NCBI RefSeq assembly: GCF_029227915.1
Contig: NC_079884.1
Location: 3,534,001-3,598,000 of the forward strand
From: Hydractinia symbiolongicarpus
Taxonomy: Eukaryota; Cnidaria; Hydrozoa; Anthoathecata; Hydractiniidae
Reading direction: 5' to 3'
DNA: 64,000 nt
Both the position numbers and the translations under genes were made by a program. Below the pieces are notes generated by a model. It was not told the origin of the DNA, ran no database searches, and saw nothing but the letters and a program-made list of their open reading frames with translations. Positions 1 to 11,070 of the stretch are shown piece after piece; position 1 is the first letter of the stretch, and every line of letters starts with the position of its first letter.

Positions 1-2339
1 AATATTTTTAAATACTACAAGTGTCATGGGCTTTAGTGGTGAAATAATAATTTAAAAAATCGTTCGGGAAATGAGTTTACTCCCTGGGTACTATCTTTGT
101 ATATTTTGACTATGCGGGCCGAGTCCGGGGTTTACGGGAAATGGCGGGTTTTCGTTTGCCGGCGATTAAACGTCTTTTATTCAGCGTCTCATCAAAAATG
201 AAAACATTTTTAAAAACTACAAGTCTCATGCGTTTTAGTGCTGAAAAAATAATTTAAAAAATCGTTCAGTAAATGAGTTTACTCCCTGGGTACTATCTTT
301 GTATATTTTGACTATGCGGGCCGAGTCCGGGGTTTACGGGAAATGGCGGGTTTTCGTTTGCCGGCGATTAAACGTCTTTTATTCAGCGTCTCATCAAAAA
401 TGAAAACATTTTTAAAAACTACAAGTCTCATGCGTTTTAGTGCTGAAAAAATAATTTAAAAAATCGTTCAGGAAATGAGTTTACTCCCTGGGTACTTTCT
501 TTGCATATTTTGACTATGCGGGCCGAGTCCGGGGTTTACGGGAAATGGCGGGTTTTCGTTTGCCGGCGATTAAACGTCTTTTATTCAGCGTCTCATCAAA
601 AATGAAATTATTTTTAAAAACTACAAGTCTCATGCGTTTTAGTGCTGAAAAAATAATTTAAAAAGTCGTTCGGGAAATGAGTTTACTCCCTGGGTACTTT
701 CTTTGTATACTTTTGATTATACGGACCTAGTCCGGGGTTTACGGGAAATGGCGGGTTTTCGTTTGCCGGCGATTAAACTTCTTTTATTCAGCGTCTCATC
801 AAAAATGAAAACATTTTTGAAAACTACAAGTCTTATGCGTTTTAGTGGTGAAAAAATAATTTAAAAAATCGTTCGGGAAATGAGTTTACACCCTGGGTAC
901 TTTCTTTCTATACTTTTGACTATACGGGCCGAGTCCGGGATTTACGGGAAATCGCAGGTTTTCGTGTACCGGCGATTAAACTGCTTTTATTCAGCGTCTC
1001 ATCAAAAATGAAAACATTCTTGAAAACTACAAGTCTCATGCGTTTTAGTGGTGAAATAATAATTTAAAAAATCGTTTAGGAAATGAGTTTACTCCCTGGG
1101 TACTTTCTTTGTATACTTTTGACTATACGGACCGAGTCCAGGATTTACGGGAAATCGCAGGTTTTCGTTTGCCGGCGATTAAACTTCTTTTATTCACCGT
1201 CTCATCAAAATTGAAAACATTTTTAAAAACTACAAGTCTCATGCGTTTTAGTGCTGAAAAAATAATTTAAAAAATCGTTCAGGAAATGAGTTTACTCCCT
1301 GGGTACTTTCTTTGTATCTTTTGACTATGCGGGCCGAGTCCGGGGTTTACGGGAAATGGCGGGTTTTCGTTTGCCGGCGATTAAACGTCTTTTATTCAGC
1401 GTCTCATCAAAAATGAAAACATTTTTAAAAACTACAAGTCTCATGCGTTTTAGTGCTGAAAAAATAATTTAAAAAGTCGTTCGGGAAATGAGTTTACTCC
1501 CTGGGTACTTTCTTTGTATACTTTTGATTATACGGACCTAGTCCGGGGTATACGGGAAATGGCGGGTTTTCGTTTGCCGGCGATTAAATTTCTTTTATTC
1601 AGCGTCTCATCAAAAATGAAAACATTTTTGAAAACTACAAGTCTTATGCGTTTTAGTGGTGAAAAGATAATTTAAAAAATGGTTTTTGAAATGAGTTTAC
1701 TCACAGGGTACTTTATTTGTATACATTCGACTATACCGGCCGAGTCCGGGATTTACGGGAAGTCGCGGGGTTTCGTTTGCCGGCGATTAAACTTCTTTTA
1801 TTCAGCGTCTCATCAAAAATGAAAATATTTTTAAATACTACAAGTCTCATGGGCTTTAGTGGTGAAATAATAATTTAAATAATCGTTTGGGAAATGAGTT
1901 TACTCCCTGGGTACTTTCTTTGTATACTTTTGACTATACGGGCCGAGTCCGGGATTTACGGGAAGTCACGGGTTTTCGTTTGCCGGCGATTAAACTTCTT
2001 TTATTCAGCGTCTCATCAAAAATGAAAATATTTTTAAATACTACAAGTCTCATGGGCTTTAGTGGTGAAATAATAATTTAAAAAATCGTTCGGGAAATGA
2101 GTTTACTCCCTGGGTACTATCTTTGTATATTTTGACTATGCGGGCCGAGTCCGGGGTTTACGGGAAATGGCGGGTTTTCGTTTGCCGGCGATTAAACGTC
2201 TTTTATTCAGCGTCTCATCGAAAATGAAAACATTTTTAAAAACTTCAAGTCTCATGCGTTTTAGTGCTGAAAAAATAATTTAAAAAATCGTTCAGGAAAT
2301 GAGTTTACTCCCTGGGTACTTTCTTTGTATATTTTGACT

Positions 2340-5130
2340 ATGCGGGCCGAGTCCGGGGTTTACGGGAAATGGCGGGTTTTCGTTTGCCGGCGATTAAACG
2401 TCTTTTATTCAGCGTCTCATCAAAAATGAAAACATTTTTAAAAACTACAAGTCTCATGCGTTTTAGTGCTGAAAAAATAATTTAAAAAGTCGTTCGGGAA
2501 ATGAGTTTACTCCCTGGGTACTTTCTTTGTATACTTTTGATTATACGGACCTAGTCCGGGGTTTACGGGAAATGGCGGGTTTTCGTTTGCCGGCGATTAA
2601 ACTTCTTTTATTCAGCGTCTCATCAAAAATGAAAACATTTTTGAAAACTACAAGTCTTATGCGTTTTAGTGGTGAAAAGATAATTTAAAAAATGGTTTTT
2701 AAAATGAGTTTACTCACAGGGTACTTTCTTTGTATACATTCGACTATACCGGCCGAGTCCGGGATTTACGGGAAGTCGCGGGTTTTCGTTTGCCGGCGAT
2801 TAAACTTCTTTTATTCAGCGTCTCATCAAAAATGGAAATATTTTTAAATACTACAAGTCTCATGGGCTTTAGTGGTGTAATAATAATTTAAAAAATCGTT
2901 CGGGAAATGAGTTTACTCCCTGGGTACTTTCTTTGTATACTTTTGACTATACGGGCCGAGTCCTGGATTTACGGGAAGTCACGGGTTTTCGTTTGCCGGC
3001 GATTGAACTTCTTTTATTCAGCGTCTCATCAAAAATGAAAATATTTTTAAATACTACAAGTCTCATGGGCTTTAGTGGTGAAATAATAATTTAAAAAATC
3101 GTTCGGGAAATGAGTTTACTCCCTGGGTACTATCTTTGTATACTTTTGAATCTACGGGCCAAGCCCGGGATTTACGGGAAATCTCGGGTTTTCGTTTGCC
3201 GGCGATTAAACCTCTTTCATTAAGCGTCTCATCAAAAATGAAAACATTTTTGAAAACTACAAGTCTCATGCGTTTTAGTGTTGAAAAAATAAATTAAAAA
3301 ATCGTTCTGGAAATGAGTTTACTCACAGGGTACTTTCTTTGTATACATTCGACTATACGGGCCAAGTTTTCGTTTGCCGGCGATTAAACCTGTTTCATTA
3401 AGCGTCTCATCAAAAATGAAAACATTTTTGAAAACTGCAAATCTCATGCGTTTTAGTGGTGAAAAGATAATTGAAAAAATCGTTTCGGAAACGAGTTTAC
3501 TCACAGGGTAGTTTCTTTGTATACATTCGACTATACGGGCCAAGCCCGGGATTTACGGGAAATCGCGGGTTTTTGTTTGCTGGCGATTAAACAACTTTCA
3601 TTAAACGTCTCATCAAAAATGAAAACATTTCTGAAAACTACAAGTCTCATGCGTTTTAGTGGTGAAAATTAATTTAAAAAATCGTTCGGGAAATGAGTTT
3701 ACTCCCTGGGTACTTTCTTTGTATACTTTTGACTATACGGGCCGAGTCCGGGGTTTACGGGAAATGGCGGGTTTTCGTTTGCCGGCGATTAAACGTCTTT
3801 TATTCAGCGTCTCATCAAAAATGAAAACATTTTTAAAAACTACAAGTCTCATGCGTTTTAGTGCTGAAAAAATAATTTAAAAAGTCGTTCGGGAAATGAG
3901 TTTACTCCCTGGGTACTTTCTTTGTATACTTTTGATTATACGGACCTAGTCCGGGGTTTACGGGAAATGGCGGGTTTTCGTTTGCCGGCGATTAAACTTC
4001 TTTTATTCAGCGTCTCATCAAAAATGAAAACATTTTTGAAAACTACAAGTCTTATGCGTTTTAGTGGTGAAAAGATAATTTAAAAAATGGTTTTTAAAAT
4101 GAGTTTACTCACAGGGTACTTTCTTTGTATACATTCGACTATACCGGCCGAGTCCGGGATTTACGGGAAGTCGCGGGTTTTCGTTTGCCGGCGATTAAAC
4201 TTCTTTTATTCAGCGTCTCATCAAAAATGGAAATATTTTTAAATACTACAAGTCTCATGGGCTTTAGTGGTGTAATAATAATTTAAAAAATCGTTCGGGA
4301 AATGAGTTTACTCCCTGGGTACTTTCTTTGTATACTTTTGACTATACGGGCCGAGTCCTGGATTTACGGGAAGTCACGGGTTTTCGTTTGCCGGCGATTG
4401 AACTTCTTTTATTCAGCGTCTCATCAAAAATGAAAATATTTTTAAATACTACAAGTCTCATGGGCTTTAGTGGTGAAATAATAATTTAAAAAATCGTTCG
4501 GGAAATGAGTTTACTCCCTGGGTACTATCTTTGTATACTTTTGAATCTACGGGCCAAGCCCGGGATTTACGGGAAATCTCGGGTTTTCGTTTGCCGGCGA
4601 TTAAACCTCTTTCATTAAGCGTCTCATCAAAAATGAAAACATTTTTGAAAACTACAAGTCTCATGCGTTTTAGTGTTGAAAAAATAAATTAAAAAATCGT
4701 TCTGGAAATGAGTTTACTCACAGGGTACTTTCTTTGTATACATTCGACTATACGGGCCAAGTTTTCGTTTGCCGGCGATTAAACCTGTTTCATTAAGCGT
4801 CTCATCAAAAATGAAAACATTTTTGAAAACTGCAAATCTCATGCGTTTTAGTGGTGAAAAGATAATTGAAAAAATCGTTTCGGAAACGAGTTTACTCACA
4901 GGGTAGTTTCTTTGTATACATTCGACTATACGGGCCAAGCCCGGGATTTACGGGAAATCGCGGGTTTTTGTTTGCTGGCGATTAAACAACTTTCATTAAA
5001 CGTCTCATCAAAAATGAAAACATTTCTGAAAACTACAAGTCTCATGCGTTTTAGTGGTGAAAATTAATTTAAAAAATCGTTCGGGAAATGAGTTTACTCC
5101 CTGGGTACTTTCTTTGTATACTTTTGACTA
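2340..5130. repeat. Higher-order duplication of 1395 bp within the satellite
   Basis: Landmarks in about 2340-3735 recur 1395 bp downstream in about 3735-5130. These include the monomer start at 2501 and 3896 and the shortened monomer near 3363 and 4758. The outer limits are approximate because adjacent monomers are similar. The block is about seven monomers, one of them internally deleted. Confidence 0.85.
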
Positions 5131-8100
5131 TACGGGCCGAGTCCGTGATTTACGGGAAGTCGCGGGCTTTCGTTTGCCGGCAATTAAACTTCTTTTATTC
5201 AGCGTCTCATCAAAAATGAAAACATTTTTGAAAACTACACGTCTCATGCGTTTTAGTGTTGAAATAATAAATTAAAAAATCGTTCTGGAAATGAGTTTAC
5301 TCACAGGGTACTTTCTTTGTATACATTCGACTATACGGGCCAAGCCCGGGATTTACGGGAAATCGCGGGTTTTCGTTTGCCGGCGATTAAACCTGTTTCA
5401 TTAAGCGTCTCATCAAAAATGAAAACATTTTTGAAAACTGCAAGTCTCATGCGTTTTAGTGGTGAAAAGATAATTGAAAAAATCGTTTCGGAAACGAGTT
5501 TACTCACAGGGTACTTTCTTTGTATACATTCGACTATACGGGCCAAGCCCGGGATTTACGGGAAATCGCGGGTTTTTGTATGCTGGCGATTAAACAACTT
5601 CCATTGAACGTCTCATCAAAAATGAAAACATTTCTGAAAACTACAAGTCTCATGCGTTTTAGTGGTGAAAATTAATTTAAAAAATCGTTCGGGAAATGAG
5701 TTTACTCCCTGGGTACTTTCTTTGTATACTTTTGACTATACGGGCCGAGTCCGGGATTTACGGGAAGTCGCGGATTTTCGTTTGCCGGCAATTAAACTTC
5801 TTTTATTCAGCGTCTCATCAAAAATGAAAACATTTTTAAAAACTACAAGTCTCATGGGCTTTAGTGGTGAAATAATAATTTAAAAAATCGTTCGGGAAAT
5901 GAGTTCACACCCCGGGTACTTTCTTTGTATACTTTTGACTATACGGGCCGAGTCCGGGATTTATGGGAAATCGCAGGTTTTCGTTTGCCGGCTATTAAAC
6001 TTCTTTTATTCAGCGTCTCATCAAAAATGAAAACATTTTTAAAAACTACAAGTCTCATGCGTTTTAGTGGTGAAAAAATAATTTAAAAAATCGTTCGACA
6101 AATGAGTTTACTCCCTGGGTACTTTCTTTGTATACTTTTGACTATACGGGCCGAGTCCGGGATTTACGGGAAGTCGCGGGTTTTCGTTTGCCGGCGATTA
6201 AACTTCTTTTATTCAGCGTCTCATCAAAAATGAAAACATTTTTGAAAACTACAAGTCTTATGCGTTTTAGTGGTGAAAAGATAATTTAAAAAATGGTTTT
6301 TGAAATGAGTTTACTCACAGGGTACTTTCTTTGTATACATTCGACTATACCGGCCGAGTCCGGGATTTACGGGAAGTCGCGGGTTTTCGTTTGCCGGCGA
6401 TTAAACTTCTTTTATTCAGCGTCTCATCAAAAATGAAAATATTTTTAAATACTACAAGTCTCATGGGCTTTAGTGGTGAAATAATAATTTAAAAAATCGT
6501 TCGGGAAATGAGTTTACTCCCTGGGTACTTTCTTTGTATACTTTTGACTATACGGGCCGAGTCCGGGATTTACGGGAAGTCACGGGTTTTCGTTTGCCGG
6601 CGATTGAACTTCTTTTATTCAGCGTCTCATCAAAATTGAAAATATTTTTAAATACTACAAGACTCATGGGCTTTAGTGGTGAAATAATAATTTAAAAAAT
6701 CGTTTCGGAAACGAGTTTACTCACAGGGTAGTTTCTTTGTATACATTCGACTATACGGGCCAAGCCCGGGATTTACGGGAAATCGCGGGTTTTTGTTTGC
6801 TGGCGATTAAACAACTTTCATTAAACGTCTCATCAAAAATGAAAACATTTCTGAAAACTACAAGTCTCATGCGTTTTAGTGGTGAAAATTAATTTAAAAA
6901 ATCGTTCGGGAAATGAGTTTACTCCCTGGGTACTTTCTTTGTATACTTTTGACTATACGGGCCGAGTCCGTGATTTACGGGAAGTCGCGGGCTTTCGTTT
7001 GCCGGCAATTAAACTTCTTTTATTCAGCGTCTCATCAAAAATGAAAACATTTTTGAAAACTACACGTCTCATGCGTTTTAGTGTTGAAATAATAAATTAA
7101 AAAATCGTTCTGGAAATGAGTTTACTCACAGGGTACTTTCTTTGTATACATTCGACTATACGGGCCAAGCCCGGGATTTACGGGAAATCGCGGGTTTTCG
7201 TTTGCCGGCGATTAAACCTGTTTCATTAAGCGTCTCATCAAAAATGAAAACATTTTTGAAAACTGCAAGTCTCATGCGTTTTAGTGGTGAAAAGATAATT
7301 GAAAAAATCGTTTCGGAAACGAGTTTACTCACAGGGTACTTTCTTTGTATACATTCGACTATACGGGCCAAGCCCGGGATTTACGGGAAATCGCGGGTTT
7401 TTGTTTGCTGGCGATTAAACAACTTCCATTGAACGTCTCATCAAAAATGAAAACATTTCTGAAAACTACAAGTCTCATGCGTTTTAGTGGTGAAAATTAA
7501 TTTAAAAAATCGTTCGGGAAATGAGTTTACTCCCTGGGTACTTTCTTTGTATACTTTTGACTATACGGGCCGAGTCCGGGATTTACGGGAAGTCGCGGAT
7601 TTTCGTTTGCCGGCAATTAAACTTCTTTTATTCAGCGTCTCATCAAAAATGAAAACATTTTTAAAAACTACAAGTCTCATGGGCTTTAGTGGTGAAATAA
7701 TAATTTAAAAAATCGTTCGGGAAATGAGTTCACACCCCGGGTACTTTCTTTGTATACTTTTGACTATACGGGCCGAGTCCGGGATTTATGGGAAATCGCA
7801 GGTTTTCGTTTGCCGGCTATTAAACTTCTTTTATTCAGCGTCTCATCAAAAATGAAAACATTTTTAAAAACTACAAGTCTCATGCGTTTTAGTGGTGAAA
7901 AAATAATTTAAAAAATCGTTCGACAAATGAGTTTACTCCCTGGGTACTTTCTTTGTATACTTTTGACTATACGGGCCGAGTCCGGGATTTACGGGAAGTC
8001 GCGGGTTTTCGTTTGCCGGCGATTAAACTTCTTTTATTCAGCGTCTCATCAAAAATGAAAACATTTTTGAAAACTACAAGTCTTATGCGTTTTAGTGGTG

Positions 8101-8519
8101 AAAAGATAATTTAAAAAATGGTTTTTGAAATGAGTTTACTCACAGGGTACTTTCTTTGTATACATTCGACTATACCGGCCGAGTCCGGGATTTACGGGAA
8201 GTCGCGGGTTTTCGTTTGCCGGCGATTAAACTTCTTTTATTCAGCGTCTCATCAAAAATGAAAATATTTTTAAATACTACAAGTCTCATGGGCTTTAGTG
8301 GTGAAATAATAATTTAAAAAATCGTTCGGGAAATGAGTTTACTCCCTGGGTACTTTCTTTGTATACTTTTGACTATACGGGCCGAGTCCGGGATTTACGG
8401 GAAGTCACGGGTTTTCGTTTGCCGGCGATTGAACTTCTTTTATTCAGCGTCTCATCAAAATTGAAAATATTTTTAAATACTACAAGACTCATGGGCTTTA
8501 GTGGTGAAATAATAATTTA
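4870..8519. repeat. Higher-order tandem duplication of 1825 bp within the satellite
   Basis: About 4870-6694 is repeated almost base for base at 6695-8519, for example the CGTTTCGGAAACGAG landmark at 4876 and 6701. Only scattered single-base differences are seen, such as TTTGTATGC at 5575-5583 against TTTGTTTGC in the second copy. The join near 6694 switches abruptly from one monomer variant to another, marking the breakpoint. The unit is nine monomers, and the near-identity implies a recent event. Confidence 0.85.
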
Positions 8520-9458
8520 AAAAATCGTTGGGGAAATGAGTTTACTCCCCGGGTACTATCTTTGTATACTTTTGACTCTACGGGCCAAGCCCGGGATTTA
8601 CGGGAAATCTCGGGTTTTCGTTTTCCGGCGATTAAACCTCTTTCATTAAGCGTCTCATCAAAAATGAAAACATTTTTGAAAACTACAAGTCTCATGCGTT
8701 TTAGTGTTGAATAAATAAATTAAAAAATCGTTCTGGAAATGAGTTTACTCACAGGGTACTTTCTTTGTATACATTCGACTATACGGGCCAAGCCCGGGAT
8801 TTACGGGAAATCGCGGGTTTTCGTTTGCCGGCGATTAAACCTGTTTCATTAAGCGTCTCATCAAAAATGAAAACATTTTTGAAAACTGCAAATCTCATGC
8901 GTTTTAGTGGTGAAAAGATAATTGAAAAAATCGTTTCGGAAACGAGTTAACTCACAGGGTACTTTCTTTGTATACATTCGACTATACGGGCCAAGCCCGG
9001 GATTTACGGGAAATCGCAGGTTTTTGTTTGCTGGCGATTAAACAACTTTCATTAAACGTCTCAACAAAAATGAAAACATTTCTGAAAACTACAAGTCTCA
9101 TGCGTTTTAGTGGTGAAAATTAATTTAAAAAATCGTTCGGGAAATGAGTTTACTCCCTGGGTACTTTCTTTGTATACTTTTGACTATACGGGCCGAGTCC
9201 GGGATTTACAGGAAGTCGCGGGTTTTCGTTTGCCGGCAATTAAACTTCTTTTATTCAGCGTCTCATCAAAAATGAAAACATTTTTGAAAACTACAAGTCT
9301 CATGCGTTTTAGTGTTGAAAAAATAAATTAAAAAATCGTTCTGGAAATGAGTTTACTCACAGGGTACTTTCTTTGTATACATTCGACTATACGGGCCAAG
9401 CCCGGGATTTACGGGAAATTGCGGGTTTTCGTTTGCCGGCGATTAAACCTGTTTCATT

Positions 9459-9553
9459 TTTGATTTTTTTTGATTTTTTTTGATTTTTTGATTTTCTCTT
9501 TATTTAACGTCGATAGATACAATAGTATTTAAATAACTAATTCAAATCGACAA
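9459..9553. mobile_element. 95-bp insertion in a satellite monomer with TTCATT duplication
   Basis: One monomer is interrupted by a T/A-rich sequence that starts with repeats of TTTGATTTTT. The satellite hexamer TTCATT is present on both sides (9453-9458 and 9554-9559), as expected for a target-site duplication. The insert has only weak end similarity (TTTGATTT against AAATCGACAA). Its class is unknown; it could be a short retroposed or MITE-like piece. Confidence 0.6.
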
Positions 9554-10982
9554 TTCATTAAGCGTCTCATCAAAAATGAAAACATTTTTGAAAACTGCAA
9601 GTCTCATGCGTTTTAGTGGTGAAAAGATAATTGAAAAAATCGTTTCGGAAACGAGTTTACTCACAGGGTACTTTCTTTGTATACATTCGACTATACGGGC
9701 CAAGCCCGGGATTTACGGGAAATCGCGGGTTTTTGTTTGCTGGCGATTAAACAACTTTCATTAAACGTCTCATCAAAAATGAAAACATTTCTGAAAACTA
9801 CAAGTCTCATGCGTTTTAGTGGTGAAAATTAATTTAAAAAATCGTTCGGGAAATGAGTTTACTCCCTGGGTACTTTCTTTGTATACTTTTGACTATACGG
9901 GCCGAGTCCGGGATTTACGGGAAGTCGCGGGTTTTCGTTTGCCGGCAATTAAACTTCTTTTATTCAGCGTCTCATCAAAAATGAAAACATTTTTAAAAAC
10001 TACAAGTCTCATGGGCTTTAGTGGTGAAATAATAATTTAAAAAATCGTTCTGAAAATGAGTTTACACCCCGGGTACTTTCTTTGTATACTTTTGACTATA
10101 CGGGCCGAGTCCGGGATTTATGGGAAATCGCAGGTTTTCGTTTGCCGGCTATTAAACTTCTTTTATTCAGCGTCTCATCAAAAATGAAAACATTTTTAAA
10201 AACTACAAGTCTCATGCGTTTTAGTGGTGAAAAAATAATTTAAAAAATCGTTCGACAAATGAGTTTACTCCCTGGGTACTTTCTTTGTATACTTTTGACT
10301 ATACGGGCCGAGTCCGGGATTTACGGGAAGTCGCGGGTTTTTGTTTGCCGGCGATTAAACTTCTTTTATTCAGCGTCTCATCAAAAATGAAAATATTTTT
10401 AAATACTACAAGTCTCATGGGCTTTAGTGGTGAAATAATAATTTAAAAAATCGTTCGGGAAATGAGTTTACTCCCTGGGTACTTTCTTTGTATACTTTTG
10501 ACTATACGGGCCGAGTCCGGGATTTACGGAAAGTCGCGGGTTTTCGTTTGCCGGCGATTAAACTTCTTTTATTCAGCGTCTCATCAAAAATGAAAATATT
10601 TTTAAATACTACAAGTCTCATGGGCTTTAGTGGTGAAATAATAATTTAAAAAATTGTTCGGGAAATGAGTTTACTCCCTGGGTACTTTCTTTGTATACTT
10701 TTGACTATACGGGCCGAGTTCGGGATTTACGGGAAGTCACGGGTTTTCGTTTGCCGGCGATTAAACTTCTTTTATTCAGCGTCTCATCAAAAATGAAAAT
10801 ATTTTTAAATACTACAAGTCTCATGGGCTTTAGTGGTGAAATAATAATTTAAAAAATCGTTCGGGAAATGAGTTTACACCCTGGGTACTTTCTTTGTTTA
10901 CTTTTGACTATACGGGCCGAGTCCGGGATTTACGGGAAATCACAGGGTTTCGTTTACCGGCGATTAAACTTCTTTTATTCAG

Positions 10983-11070
10983 CGTCTCATGATGGATCCT
11001 TCCGTAAAGTTCTAGCTTATGGTAAAGATATGGTGGCACCAGCTTATATTGCTGTAAACCCTCATATTAG
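10983..11070 (+). CDS. LRP5/6-like: LRP5/6 exon: YWTD propeller fragment at the satellite edge
   Basis: The frame reads SHDGSFRKVLAYGKDMV and then IAVNPHI, the usual LDL-receptor class B phrase (DGS..KVL ... P..IAV.P). The donor is ATTAG followed by GTGTGT at 11071. Splicing to 11409 completes the codon AGC and gives NPHISKMFWF. No AG lies between the satellite edge and the coding phrase except TTATTCAG at 10975-10982, which belongs to the last satellite monomer, so the acceptor is proposed there. If the true start differs, only a few residues change. Confidence 0.75.

Larger units (their letters stand above)
1..10990. repeat. 202-203 bp satellite array, about 54 monomers, open at left edge
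   Basis: The landmark ATGAGTTTACTCCCTGGGTA recurs at 71, 273, 475, 677, 880 and 1083, a period of 202-203 bp that continues to 10990. Each monomer also carries the blocks GTTTGCCGGCGATTAAAC and TTCAGCGTCTCATCAAAA. Monomers fall into at least two variants: one with ACTCCCTGGG and CGAGTCCGGG, another with ACTCACAGGG and CAAGCCCGGG. A shortened monomer (deletion near 3363) occurs twice because of a higher-order duplication. The array runs off the left edge of the window, and the last monomer is cut after AGCGTCTCAT at 10990. Open frames of 60-96 codons on both strands simply follow the monomer period and are not genes. This is satellite DNA; its sequence resembles no family I know. Confidence 0.97.

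Noticed and set aside
1-10990. Possible CRISPR array
   Set aside because: There are no unique spacers between short repeats; the whole 202-203 bp unit is repeated, in a eukaryotic context with spliced genes.
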